Assembly (NCBI GenBank): GCA_016748015.1
Contig: JAAOMT010000504.1
Coordinates: forward strand, 113,741-177,740
Reading direction: 5' to 3'
Length of the DNA stretch: 64,000 nucleotides
From: Geosiphon pyriformis
Taxonomy: Eukaryota; Glomeromycota; Glomeromycetes; Archaeosporales; Geosiphonaceae
The translations under genes were made by a program, and so were the position numbers. The notes beneath the pieces were generated by a model. The model made no database searches. It had not been told where the DNA came from and saw nothing but the letters and a program-made list of their open reading frames with translations. How positions within the stretch are numbered: position 1 is the stretch's first letter; every line of letters begins with the position of its first letter. Positions 37,441-49,960 of this stretch are shown here, one piece after another.

Positions 37441-39684
37441 TTAGTTATATATAGAAAGTACATAATTTGCACCTAATTTATATTACATAATTTGATGTAT
37501 TGTATTAAGTAATATTTGGATCTTATTTGTAAAATGTTAATAATAAATTAAATGACAAAATTAATAACTTATTTAGTAAAATAAAACATTATATAAAATA
37601 TTAATAATAGAAATTTAAAAAAATAATTAAGAATACATACATATTTTAAAAATTAATAAAAATTATTTAAAGCTTGAAAAAAAAAAATATATATATATAA
37701 AATAATTAACTGTTTATTATAAAACAAAAAAAAATTGATATAATATAAAACTAATACTTTTTTTAATTTATAGAAAACTGTATATATAGCTAAATTACAT
37801 AAAATCTATATATTATATTAAGACTACTTAAAATATATTAATTATTTATATATATTTAATTACTTAATTCAATTGTAAACTTAATTAATATGTTATTTTT
37901 TTGGAAGTAAATAATTTAAATAATAAGATTTAAATGGTTAAATTTAAAATTATAATTATATATTATTAATATTAATTATGTTTATAATCAATATAATTAG
38001 ACATAGATTAATTAATTAGATTTTTTGATAATTATTTTGGATAGTAATTACAGATCTGAAATATTATATTGTATAAATAAGAATATATAAGCATCTTAAA
38101 GCATATCAAAATCTGTTGTTATTAAATTATATATAACAATTTTTAATTTTTATTGGTGTTTTTAGTTTGCCAAGATTTTTTTGTATTTAATTTAATTAAA
38201 CAATTAGATTGTAATAAATCTTTTTGTTATTATTAAGCTGATTATTGATTTTTTTTTTTATTTGCTAACTAATTTGTTAATTAAATTTGATAATATAGAT
38301 TTTTTTTACATGATTTTAATAATAATTTTTTTAGTATATTGTTGTAATTTTTGCATTAAAAATCATGTAAATTTTTGGTAATATTAAAAAACAATTATAA
38401 TATAATATACTAATAAAAAACTTTTTTTTTGCTAATATTGTATTTTTAGAATATAATAAAAAAAATACTAATAAATTTATGTTTTTGTAATAACTAAAAA
38501 ATTATATTAAAATATGTAATATTTTCTTAATATTAAAAAATATAAAAAAACTTTTTGTTATTTATCTAAATAATATAAAAAAACAGCTATTTTTTTTACA
38601 AAAAATAATGGGGTTTTTTTTATCTGTAACAACAAAAAAAAATAGTTATTACTTAAATTTATTTTATATATTAAAGTATTATAATAAGATTAAAATATTT
38701 AGATATGATGTTTATTGTTTTTTAATTATAAGCAATTATATTTATTTTTGTTATTCTATTTATAATACATATTTTTTAATACTTTATTAATTGTATTACA
38801 CAAAAAAAACCAAATATTCAAGATAATAAAAATAATCAGTTAAATAAAAATAATCTACTAATTTAATTAATAATTTTTTTGTTAATTTTAAACAAATATT
38901 AATTTTATAAAATTATAAAATATTTTTAAAAAGAAAATAAGAAAACAACCTAATTTTTTATGATCTGAAATCTTAAAAAGTTTTATAATTAAGAAATAAA
39001 AAAAAAATTATAGTTTAATATATAAATTAAATTATTTAATTGACTAATAAATTATGTATTATTTAAAATTATATAATGTTGATATTTTTATATTTTAATT
39101 GATTAATAAAAATCCAAAATTACATGCCATATAAAATCATATAAAACATGAGATTTTGAGTTTTTTTCTTTTTTTCTTTTATAATAACATAATATATATT
39201 TGTTTTCTTAGTTAATTTAGTTTTTAATTATAATAATCTAATTGTAATTATATAAAAAGTAATTATATTAAGTAAATTTATTTTTGTAAATCCAATATAA
39301 TTTAATTTTAACTAACTTAATTGGTTAATTATATGTAAATAAAGTATAAATTATTTTTAATTTAAAATATTTTAATATTATATTGTATTAAACTATGTTT
39401 TATTAAAACATAAAAAAAAATATACTGTTTGTTTTTTTATAAAAAATATTGCATTTATGTATTTTAATTAATGTTTTACAATTATTTTATTTATAATAAC
39501 TTTATAATTATTGTTAATCTTAAATATTTTTAATTGTTAAACTAAATTTTACTTTTACCACATTATGCAAAAAAATAGTTTACAAGCAAAAAATTAACAC
39601 TTAAATCTGTTTATTATTAAATGATTAAAGTAAATTGGCCATAACCCTATTATATATGATGTTTTTGAAATATAATGTTTTTTG
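37441..39684. other. AT-rich gene-free stretch
   Basis: Between the LINE tail and the kinase gene. Long A/T runs, (AT)n tracts (for example 37688-37700) and no supported gene. The small open frame at 38608-38790 is Tyr/Ile/Lys-rich, as expected of random AT-rich sequence. The last part (39640-39684) is the 3' flank of the kinase gene. Confidence 0.6.
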
Positions 39685-41359
39685 TTATATTTCCAATGTA
39701 TTTTCAGGCAAGTGATAATCTTTATGAAATTGTTGAACTTCAGCACCAAACTTTTCTAACCATTTCTCTTCATCAGTTATTTTCCATCTACTCGCATCCT
39801 CAACAGATGCAACAAATTGTTTCAGCCCTCCCTCCAATTTATCTATTAACTCTAACAACGACATTTTCCTTCCAACCTTGATAATTGCAATGATTTGACA
39901 CAATTCGATGTAGTCCTGAATAATTGCTTGACATGAATCGAATCGAAGTTGCAGCATAGTTGCAAGGCCAAAATCAATAAAATAGAAACGTTCATTTCTT
40001 CGTATAATGTTCCGAATAGCGACATCCCCATGTGCATAACAATTGGAGTGAATCTGTTTCAGACACGACCATAAGTCCAGAATGATTTGAAAAAGTGTGT
40101 AATCATTTATATCACCGTTATCGGAAATCCAAGATTCCAGAGGTTGTCCCACGAAGTCTGTTATTATTGCCTGAAATCCTCCCATTGTATGGCCTTCAAA
40201 GAGAATTTTGGGAACACAAGAAAGATTGCTTAATGCATGCAATGCCGATATTTCTTGATAGATTTGAGAAAATTCAGAGTTTTTGCGGACCTCAATCTTC
40301 AATCAAAAAAAATTAGTTGATCGATATGATAAGTTTAATATACAGATATGGGAATTAATTTACCTTCAGAACAGCCTCCTTTATTCCATAATCCAGTACT
40401 TGTACCAAAAATACTAGACTCTCTTTTCCAGTTCCGAGGTGGGATATAACTTGTACATGAATATCATTTCCAGAGTCTAATTTGATAATAAAACCTTTTT
40501 TGATGAAAGAAGCCAAGAGACTTTCAGGAGTCAATGATAATTTAAGAAACATATAAGCCTTATCATTATTTGGAGAATCTTTTTTTTCGCCAGATGCTTT
40601 CATCAAGTATTCACCATAATAATGATTGATTAAGCCAGCGATAAGTGAAGCCGTTTGAGTATTCCATATATACAGTTGACTTTCTCCCATTGCCAATTTG
40701 TTTCGGGCTTCATTTATGGTGACTTTCATAAATTGCCAATGGTTTCCGTCAGTTAAACATCCATAGAAGACTGATGTTAAAGGAACATTTGCTGTAAGGT
40801 ATATACTAGCGTACTTTACTATCTGTCCTTTCCCTGTTTTTCCTTTTCTCTGATCGATTATATCATTTTTGACTTCCCAACCTAATCCCTTTGATAAATC
40901 GGGTGGATTATTCGTCAATTGACTATAGTATTGATTTAAACCAATTATGATATCAGGATAAACTTCATCTTCTTTTCTATAACTGGTATCTCCAAGTACA
41001 AGTAAGTCTTTCAAACTCAAACATTTTACTGTTTCATCCACAACCTTTTTGCAAAATGGCTGGTGTTGCTTTACTTCATCTGATCCTTTAGTAGGAGGAG
41101 AAGGTAGTTTTTTAAATGTTTGTTCACCAATCCGTGGTAGTCTCTGTATCTCATTTTCCATCTTCCACATTTTTACCCAATTATTTTGTCTCATATATCT
41201 GTACACAGAGGAGGAATTTTTTGATTTGCCTGTCTCAAGTTGTAATATCACTGATCGCAGGCCTGCAACTTGGTCTCTAGATTCTTGTGAATGAAATAAT
41301 GATAGTGAGGCACAAGTTAAAAAAATGACAGCGAGAAAAGCAGTGTAGATGGGATGCAA
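39685..41359 (-). CDS. Crinkler-type PD-(D/E)XK nuclease-kinase fusion protein
   Basis: Two exons, 41359-40364 and 40296-39685, joined across a 67-bp intron (AAG|GTAAAT ... TTGAAG|ATT; phase 0), about 535 aa. Exon 1 has a PD-(D/E)XK nuclease signature: PD (135-136), EVK (162-164), Q-x3-Y (179-183). Then comes a kinase N-lobe (LGTGKES around 308-314; EAVLK with Lys 332 as the nucleotide lysine). Exon 2 has the catalytic loop HGDVAIRN and IDFGLA, so a non-RD, HGD-type kinase. These are typical of Crinkler-like proteins in fungi. The open frame starts with TTG after an upstream stop, and its first 22 residues are strongly hydrophobic: either a signal-like segment or translated intron (see findings). 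The first ATG in frame is residue 56. Base composition is clearly more GC-rich than the surroundings and the frame is intact. Confidence 0.85.
40297..40363 (-). other. intron in nuclease-kinase gene
   Basis: 67-bp intron with GTAAAT donor and a pyrimidine-rich run before the GAAG acceptor. Splicing joins EAVLK to IEVRKN in frame. This links the nuclease plus N-lobe exon to the catalytic kinase exon. Confidence 0.85.
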
Positions 41360-41948
41360 AATTTAAAATAAAATTAGAGCATTGACATAAGAATATCTAA
41401 AAAGAATCATCGATCATAATATCAGAAAACCCTATTACTGTGTCTACTCTATCCTACGGAGGTAAAAAGGAGAGAACGACGTACCTGAAATATGGACCCA
41501 GTTGATGGAATGAAACAGGGCGTACGCGAATAGAGGACAGCAATAAGTTCACGAGTTAGTCAACATCGAAAACATTCCCATGAACGGATGAATAAACGAG
41601 GCAGAAGTGATGCATGGAAAATAAATGCCTACCTTCGTCTAACAAGATAGGTTTGACAACAGAAAATAAGAGATGAAAAAGAGAAATAACCACTTGTTAG
41701 TCAGCTATCGGTCAATAACAGAGACGCATAAACATGAACCAAAGAACACACGTTGAATGGAAGGAAAAAGCAGTACAGGTAGATATGTGAACACAGTCGT
41801 TCAGAAAGTGCATTACACAAAAGAGAGGAGAATAAGACACAGACAGCAAAAAAAAGAAACGTCGTTAGTTGTCATAAACTCTACTCTATATACGCTGTCT
41901 ACTCTAACCTAGTACATACTACTCTACCACCCCAACACCTAAGCAACA
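41360..41948 (-). promoter_or_regulatory. 5' region of the nuclease-kinase gene
   Basis: GC-richer (visibly less AT than flanks) non-coding stretch upstream of the gene, with short open frames only. On the minus strand a consensus donor CAG|GTACGT lies at 41484; with an acceptor CACAAG| at 41284 it would give a 201-bp 5' intron. Short related strings tctactctatcc and tctactctaacc occur at about 41440 and 41898. No clear TATA box assigned. Confidence 0.4.
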
Positions 41949-41968
41949 NNNNNNNNNNNNNNNNNNNN
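41949..41968. other. assembly gap (20 N)
   Basis: Exactly 20 undetermined bases. Sequence on either side differs sharply in composition, so the two sides may not be adjacent in the genome, and the true length is unknown. Confidence 1.
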
Positions 41969-42884
41969 TACAATATTAATAATATTAAAAAACTCACTAA
42001 TTATGTTTAAATTTTTTTTATTAACCCATTTAATGAGTGCAGTCCAATTGCTATCTAGTACATAGAACCAAACTAAGTGGCTCAAACTAAATGCAGCTCA
42101 CGCTTTTACTACATGTGGCCAGCCACTCAGATCAGACAAGACAACACTACACATCTATATTAACACAAGCATCTCCATCCAAACCACATTTTTTATTATT
42201 ATAAAATAGACTTTAATATATTATAAATAAAATAATTTTAAATTAATTATTGTATATTTTAAATATTTAATTTATATGTTATTGTAAAAATTTATGCAAT
42301 ATTAAATTTAAAACAAAAATTTAATTATTTTTAAAACATAATGTTTTTAACAATTTTATTATTATTTTTAATAATAATAATAATAATAAAGTTATTAATA
42401 TTTTTATACTTTTTTATATTTATTTATAAAAAATATATTATATTTATAGTAATAATAGTATTTATTTTATTAAAACAATTTTATAATAGTATTATTTTTA
42501 ATAATAAATTTAAAAAAATTAATAAATTTTATATTATAAGTATTGTTATCAGTGGAATTTTAGTTATTAATTAGCATAAAATTACTCTTATAATTTCTAT
42601 TATTAATTAGTATATATTAATATTATTTCAATTATTATTTATTATTTAATCAAATTATTAAATATTACTATTTAATTAATAATCTGATTTGTACAATAAA
42701 AATTAAGATGAAAATTAAAAAAATTCTCTTTTGTTAATCTCTTATTCATGATAAAAGCAAAAATTTTTCATAAAAATAGCTTTTTCTTTTTTCTACTTTA
42801 GTTATTTCTTTTAATATATCTTCTTTTGTTACAATAAAACTGGTGGACTTATCTGCTAGTGGTTTTAATTCTGGCTTAACTCAT
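41969..42884. other. AT-rich stretch between gap and element E
   Basis: A GC-richer piece at 42030-42190, then AT-rich sequence with an (AAT)n-like run near 42350-42390. No supported gene. The small frame at 42341-42574 is almost all Ile/Phe/Leu/Lys and looks like random AT-rich sequence. The segment 42720-42884 abuts the broken end of element E and was not identified. Confidence 0.5.
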
Positions 42885-43700
42885 ATTAAATGAAGTTGGA
42901 ACCATTATTGTTATTATTGTTAGAATCTGAATTGAGATTGAATTTCAATTCTGATTCCACTACACACTTGTTAATTGGCTCTTTTTCTTTAGAAATTGAA
43001 TAGATTATTTATGGTAATAAATTGTAAATGAGATCACACTTATTACAATACTTAAAGTCACATAATATTAAACAATAGTCACATAGTCAGGTGTTTAACT
43101 CTTCTAACTATTGCTCCTGTTTTTTTTTAGTGAATGCCAATTCTTAATAGTGTTTGTAAAATTGTTCTGAATTCATAATGTTGAAGATAATATTGGAATT
43201 TGGAATCTAAATAATTTTTTTGAATTCTGGTGAGTTGTTTTTGATTGTTTTTATTTCTTCTAATATCATGTCTTTGATTTTGGTAATTGTTATTTTCCAG
43301 ATTTTGTTGTTATTATATGGACAATTATCCAAATATTTTATAGCTTTTTGTTAAGCAGCATCTATTGGCATTTTTTTCTTACTCAATTGTTGATTAAAAT
43401 TATATATTAACATAATTTATTGTATATTTTTCTATAACCAAGAATGTTGTTTCATATTTTTTTATCTAAGAAAGTTTTTTCACATGCAAAACATGATTTG
43501 TTGTTCCATTTTTCTTGTTTTTTTGGTTATTTAAAACATTCAAAAATGCATAGGCAATAGTAATATTTTGTTACTGTTGGCTATTTCTTATTATTATCAT
43601 AACATATATCTATTGTTAATAATTTTTTGTCACAATTAATACAAATTAGTTTGAGTTGACAATAGTTTGGTTAATATTGAGTGATAATGATGTATAATAT
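42885..43700 (-). pseudogene. cysteine-rich linker of element E (end of copy)
   Basis: The minus-strand translation gives CDHC-/FKYCNKC-like pieces near 43030-43090 and C-pairs near 43480-43640. An Asn-rich spacer with (AAT) character at 42905-42960 equals the spacer just before the dUTPase in other copies. The match ends there; the dUTPase and everything after are missing. Confidence 0.6.
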
Positions 43701-43724
43701 ATATATAGAGATAGTTGCTTGAAA

Positions 43725-43874
<150 letters not shown>

Positions 43875-43899
43875 CCCATATAGATACTGGTGATAAGTT

Positions 43900-44159
43900 G
43901 TTATGGTCATTATCTGTCTAGAAGACTTAATAAGCTTCTCAAGTGGGTTTCTTTTTTTTCTTTTCAAACTTGATCAGTGACTGCTTATTTTTAGTAGTTT
44001 TGAAATGTCTACAAGTGGCTAATATCTGAATATTCTAACTATTCTGACTCAGTTGTAATTTCTGAATGTTCTAATTGAGTATAATATTGATTTTGAACAA
44101 TCAGTTATTATTAACTAGAGCTTAGTACTGTATGGCTTTCATTATCAACACTTTAATGA
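43900..44159 (-). pseudogene. protease of element E, C-terminal part
   Basis: The minus strand reads from the F insertion: LIKVLIMKAIQYxALV-type sequence at about 44110-44155, then the remainder of the protease fold down to about 43930. It joins to 45017-45250 when solo LTR F is removed with one ATGA copy. Confidence 0.7.
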
Positions 44160-45016
44160 TGTTATTTATAGAATATAAGAAGTATATTAGCACATAAATT
44201 AGCTAATTAGAGGTAGATGTAGTAAAATGTAAAATTCTAGGATTCCAGAAATTTCAGAATTCTTGTATAAAAAATTGTAAGATTTCAGAATTCCAGAATT
44301 CTTCTTAAAAGAATTGCAGAATTTCAGGAATTCCAGGATTCTTGGTGTGAAAAATTTAAAAATTGAGGAATCTCAATTAAATATATATAGCAGTAGCATT
44401 AGAAGTAGAAAAGACAAATCTCTTAGTTTAGATTTTATTTAAACAATCTTCTAATTCACAAATATTAATAAATAATTATTTACTATTTCAATCTATTTTT
44501 CACTATTAACACTTTATGTTAATAGCAACTGATACTTAAACACTTTGAAACAATAGCTCTTGATTATGGCTATTGATAAAATACTAATATTTATCATCTT
44601 GGCTTATTTTTCTATATTTTTTTTATTTTATTTCTTTTCTTTTGTTATTTTTTGTTGTTACTAATTGATTAAAGATTAAGTACTGAGTTACTGATGTCAC
44701 AGATAGCCTAATAAAAGACCCAGAAATAAGGATAACATCATATATATATTAATAGATAGCTTATCAGAAGAGCATAACTGCCAGAATAAAACCAGCCACC
44801 AAGCTGAAAAAAAAATTGGATGGAATTGTAATTCTGGAAAGCTACCAAACACTCATAACTAAATCTTTGTCTATTATACAAAAGACTCAACCAAAATCTT
44901 CAGACCATAGAAACCTTTAAAGACAAAATTATTAAAGACTTATATCATTAAATCAATTAAGCACTAAGTTACAAGTTTGTTATTTGATTTGAGACTTCAA
45001 ATAATCATTTATAACA
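44160..45016 (+). repeat. solo LTR F with 4-bp target duplication
   Basis: 857-bp isolated LTR, starts TGTTAT and ends ATAACA, C/D-type U3 repeats (about 44225-44370), tatatatagcag box near 44381. It is flanked by perfect 4-bp repeats ATGA (44156-44159 and 45017-45020). It lies inside the protease of E, with no internal element sequence, so it arose by recombination between the LTRs of a former element. Confidence 0.92.
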
Positions 45017-47050
45017 ATGAATATGATAATGTTATTGACTTTAAAAAAAAAGTCGTTAATTTTACCAATAGGCATTTTTATTGCTTTATCAGTAATAATA
45101 ATCTTGATGCTAGTAGCATGATTAATTTGACAACCTAATTGGTCCATAAGTTGTTATGTGATAATGTTACTAGCTAATTTACTATCTAGAATTAGTTTGA
45201 TGAACTGATTATTAACTTTAACATTAGTATATATTGCAGTAATAAGTTTTGATTTAAATGCAACTTCACTAAATAAGAGTGTTTCAACTGTTTTTTTAAG
45301 TTTAAAAAAAAAGATGGTGGTAAATGATTTGTTTTTGGTAATTGTTATTGATAGAATATTGTTGAGAGGTATTTGAGTTTGATTAAATTTTAATGAGTTA
45401 GATGTGTTAATTTCAGAAGATACTAAAAGGCTTAAATAGTGTTGAGCATTGGAATTTTAAATATAGCTAGTTTCCAAATTTTGCTGTTAAGATCCAGTTT
45501 GCTGGACTGCTAAACTAGAAATCAGTTGGTGTATTACCATTGCTGATTGCCAATTCTAACAGATCTGAGTAGTTTTTAGTCTTTGGTTTCTGTTTTGAAA
45601 TAAGTTTTGCAACTGATTCTGATTTGGTTAAGACTAATAAATAATTTGGAGCTGAAATGGTTGATAAATTATTGGTGTTGGTGATTAATAGATAAGTGGT
45701 AATGTGGTTGATATTGGTATTATTTAAGTAATTGATTATTGATGTAATTCTGAGTTTAAAATCAGCGATTGTGGTTTTAATACTGATTTTCTAATTGTTG
45801 ATTGCTTAAATATTTGTAATATTCAAATTGCAAATATCTTTGTTTATCACAATAGTAATAATTACATATTTCTTGTCACTATTGTTGATTGATTAATGAT
45901 AATAGACATAATTGATTTTGGAAACTATTTGGGTTTTCTGAATTATTGTGGCATTGTAGTAGTTAATAAATTGCCTGATTATTAACTAAGTATTCTTCTA
46001 ATTTTTGATTAATAGAATTACTAAATTGTTTTAATTTGAAGTCCAATTCAGATAATTTATTTATTAGTAGATTAACAGCTTGGACATAATTAGCTTTTAG
46101 CTTGGCTAATTCAAAATTTTGAACATAAGTAACTACATCTTAAAGAGTTTATAAATGCATTGGATATATATATTGTAGAATGCTGTTATATAGCCCACAA
46201 ATGAACTGGTTTAAAATCTGTGATACTGTAAAATAATTTGTGTCAATTGCTTGTATTTGGTGCAGGTTTCTATGGAAGCATTCTAGATAAGTAATAACAG
46301 CTTCAATATCTTTTTGTTTAATAATTGTGAAAGTATTTGCTAGATAATTGATGTTATTATTATTACTAAAATATCTTAAAAATTTCAGTTTAAATGCATA
46401 GAAGTTTTGGAGTTTCTGGATTAAGTTTTGATACCATAAATTAGCAGTATCTTGAAAAAAATATAGGATTGCCTATAATGCTCTGGCATTGTCCTATCTA
46501 TTGGCTGTAATGGTTTTTTCTATATTGTTGAGCCATACTTGGATATCATTTTCTTTGTTAGTGAATTTTTTGAGTTTTGTGATTGGAACATAAGTTATCA
46601 GTGCTAATAGTAGTTATTGTTGTTGTAATTGTGATTACTGTTAAAGTTGTTGCTAAGGTAGTGGTTGTGACTGTTGTTGTTGCTGTTCAGCAATTAGAGC
46701 AACTAATGAATTTATTATGATTACTGGAAATAAGTATTGGGAAACAATGAGAGCAAAATTTGGATTGTTCAGATTTGGCTGGGTTTAAACAATTAGAGTC
46801 TGAATTTCTGGGTTTTTTGAGATCAGATTTTGGATATTAATTTCCTAATTGCTATCTTCTTTTTCTTCAGAGTCTGTTATTTCTTAAAGACTGATAGCTT
46901 CAAAATCTGGTGGTAGTAATGGTGATCAAAATTTTAATAATATTATTAACCATAAATTAAATCTCTCAAAATAATTATTATAGATTTTTAATAACTTAGC
47001 TTTTTCTTGTTTACTTTGGAATGATATTTTGGCTAATGGTGTTTTTGTAT
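45017..47050 (-). pseudogene. gag: gag and protease start of element E
   Basis: The minus strand carries the middle and end of gag: FQSKQEKAKLLKIY (about 46990-47030), the gag core near 46100-46600 (the NNNNINY and SxKLKQF equivalents), and a degraded knuckle near 45830-45890 with two Cys changed. The protease start reads DSKLASNIIT near 45180-45200. Stops throughout. The upstream part of the gag is on the other side of D. Confidence 0.75.
47047..47050. repeat. left 4-bp flank of D (GTAT)
   Basis: GTAT left of D corresponds to GCAT at 56977-56980 on its right, one C-to-T transition apart. Taken as a decayed 4-bp target duplication, because one copy exactly restores the gag frame of E. Confidence 0.7.
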
Positions 47051-47935
47051 TGTTACTCATAAAATATAAGAAGTATATTAGCATATAAATTAGCCAATCA
47101 GAAATAGCCATAGTAAATATAGAATTCTAGGATTCCTCTCAAAGGAATTACAGAATTTCAGAAATTTCAGAAATCTCATACAAGGAATTGCAAGATTCCA
47201 AAATTCCAAGATTCTTTTCAGAAAAATTGCAGGATTCCAAGAATTCCAGGATTCCTGGTGTAAAAAATTGAGGAATTGAGGAATCTCAATTATGTATATA
47301 TAGCAGTAACATTAGAAGTAAAAAAAACAGACCTCTTAGTTTAGATTTGATCTAAGCAACCTTCTTCTCCACAAATATCAATAAATAATTATTCACTATC
47401 TCAATCTACTTTCTACTATCAACACTTTATGTTGATAATAATTAATACTTAACCACACTAGAACAATAGCTCTTGATCATAGTTATTGATGGAATATTAA
47501 CATTTATTGCCTTGACTTATGTCTTTATTTTTTTTTTATTTTTTTATTTTTATTTTTATTTTATTTTTTTTGTGATTTCTTTTGTTTACTAATTGATTAA
47601 AAAATTAAAAACACTAAATTATTGACATCAAAAATAGTCTGGTAAAAGACCCAGAAATAAGAGTAGAATTACATATATATTAATAGATAACTTACTAAAA
47701 AGACATAACTGCCAGAATAAATCCAGCTGCCAAGCTGAGAAAAAAATTGGGCAAAATTGCAATTCCAAAAGACTACTAAGAAGACAACAATTAAATCTCT
47801 GTCTATTATACAAAAAACTCCACAACAAAACCTTCAGATCACTTAAAACTTCAGATATTAACATCATTCATCAATTGAGCACCAAGTTACAGGTTTTGTT
47901 ATTTGATTTGAGACCCCAAATAATTACTTGTAATA
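47051..47935 (+). repeat. 5' LTR of element D
   Basis: 885 bp, starts TGTTAC, ends GTAATA. C/D-type U3 repeats (about 47110-47270) with a tatgtatatatagc box near 47295. Over the first 67 bases it differs from the 3' LTR at four sites, all transitions. Confidence 0.94.
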
Positions 47936-47937
47936 TT

Positions 47938-47954
47938 TGGTGCTCTCTGTGAGG
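47938..47954 (+). other. primer-binding site of element D
   Basis: TGGTGCTCTCTGTGAGG, 2 nt after the LTR. The reverse complement ends in CCA, as expected for the 3' end of a tRNA acceptor. The identity of the tRNA is unresolved. Confidence 0.7.
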
Positions 47955-47997
47955 TATAATCCTACAGAGAACCAGTACCAACAACAATTATCCAAAA

Positions 47998-49960
47998 GTG
48001 GCAGAATCAGAAATCATAGGAACAAACTATTTAGAATTCACCAAATTCTTGTTTCAACAATACAGTCAACAATTAGAATTAAACAATAACCATTTTCCAG
48101 CAAAATCAGCCTTCAATTTTTACATCAACAATAAAATTACAGACTGTTTAGGAGGAACAGTTAACATTAAATCTGCAAGAGAAAATTTTTATACAGAATT
48201 GTTTTAATATACCAGCTTACCAAAAAACTACAATTTTGCACCAATCATTAGGGAAATCAATCAAACCATTGAAAGATACACCCAACAACAATTTCCCATC
48301 ATCTATGTAGACAAAGACAAAGAAAGATTGCAAACACCAGCAATAATACCCAAAAATATACAACCACCCACTTAGAAAAAAACCAGAGTTGAATTATCAA
48401 CTAATCTATCATACTATTATATACCAAGAAGTGCTATCAATATCTTCTCAACAGACATGTTTACATCAAATGTGACATCAACTTTTGGATAATTCCTATT
48501 TTAAAGTAAACAAAAAAAAGCAGAATTATTAGGACTATATGGTGAATATTTTGAAGGATTTAAATTACGATTACCAATGCCATTAAGATTTTGATCACTG
48601 CCATCTCAACCAGATTTTGGAACTGTAAGTTTGTGGGAAGTAACAGAATCAGAAGAAGAAAAAAGTAAGGATCAAGAAGTTACTTATCAAAACCTGATCC
48701 TAAAAAATATGGAAATTGAAACTCCAAAATTTTAAACTTCTTCAAATCTGAACAATCCAAACCCCAAAACAATTAATTAGCAAAACTTACCTCCAATAAT
48801 TGTCATCAATCAGCCACTAATTGAACCAATTATTAAACCAATTCAACAGCAGCCACTTCAACAACCACAACAACAACCAATGGTCTATGCTCCAATTGCC
48901 AAAATAGAAAAATTTACTGGTGAAGAGAACAATGCCCAAGTATGATTCAACAACATAGAAAAAGTTATTATAGTCAATGGATGGAATAACAACAGAGCCC
49001 TTCAAATAATTTTCTATTTTCTGCAAGATACCACCAACTTGTGATATTAAAGTTTAGTTGCCAAATCTTAAATGTTCCAGAAATTCAAAATTGCATTCTT
49101 GGGATATTTTAGTAATAATAACAGTATTAATCACTTAGCTAACACCTTTATCACAATCAAACAGAGAGAAACTGAAGCTATTACTACTTACTTGGAATGC
49201 TTTCACAAGAACTTGCACCAAATCCAAGCAATTCAAGCTGACTATTTTACAGCACCACAGATTCTGAATTAGTTTATCCATGGTCTGTGCAGTAATCTTC
49301 TCCAACACATATGACCATTACACCCAGCAACACTTCAAGATGCAGTTACACAGGCTAGGAACTTTGAGTCAGCTGAATTAAAGGCTAACTACATCCAAGC
49401 CATGAATCTAGTAATAAATAAATCATCTGAATTGGATTCCAAATTGAAGCAATTTAGTGATTCTATTAATCAGAAATTGAAAGGATACTTAGCTAACACC
49501 AATCAGGCAATCTATCAACCACTACAATGATGCAGCAACCAAGGAAACTCTAATCATTTTCAAAATCAACTATGTCTGGCACCATTAACCAATCAACAAT
49601 GACAACAAAAAATGCATGCTTGCCACTATTGTGGTAGACAGGGATACTTACAAATAGACTGCCACTAATGTTTAAATAATCAACAATTGAGAAATCAATA
49701 TCAAAACTCTAATTGCCAGTTTCAAACTCTAACTTATCAATTAAACTCAACTTCATATTAACCAACTTATCTGTCATTAATGCAACAGTCAATGTATCAA
49801 CCACTTGTATATCAACCGCCAATTTATCAACCACAGTCACAAGCCATGTATTAACTACAGCCACAAATAATTTATCAAATTCTAATACTGCCATTAAACT
49901 CAGCTCAGATGACATCAGAAAATTCCAGATCAAGAATCACCCAAAACTAGAAATCAGTAA
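47998..49960 (+). pseudogene. gag: gag of element D
   Basis: The open piece 47998-48207 (first codon GTG, as in C; GTA in E) is the gag start: AESEIIGTNYLEFTKFLF and FNFYINNKITDCLGG. The capsid core runs from about 48893 with open piece 49072-49272. A zinc knuckle at 49621-49662 reads CHYCGRQGY...C, with His changed to Tyr. It ends in the Gln/Tyr-rich linker. Shared start without ATG in three copies is curious (see findings). Confidence 0.85.

Noticed and set aside
39675-40316. Plus-strand ORFs opposite the kinase exon
   Set aside because: Shadows of the minus-strand kinase exon, whose HGD and DFG motifs and splice joint are convincing.
42341-42574. 77-aa plus-strand ORF
   Set aside because: Ile/Phe/Leu/Lys/Asn-only composition typical of random AT-rich sequence; no family resemblance.
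47936-48000. tRNA gene at the LTR-internal boundary
   Set aside because: The segment complements a tRNA 3' end only; no cloverleaf can be seen, so it is a primer-binding site.
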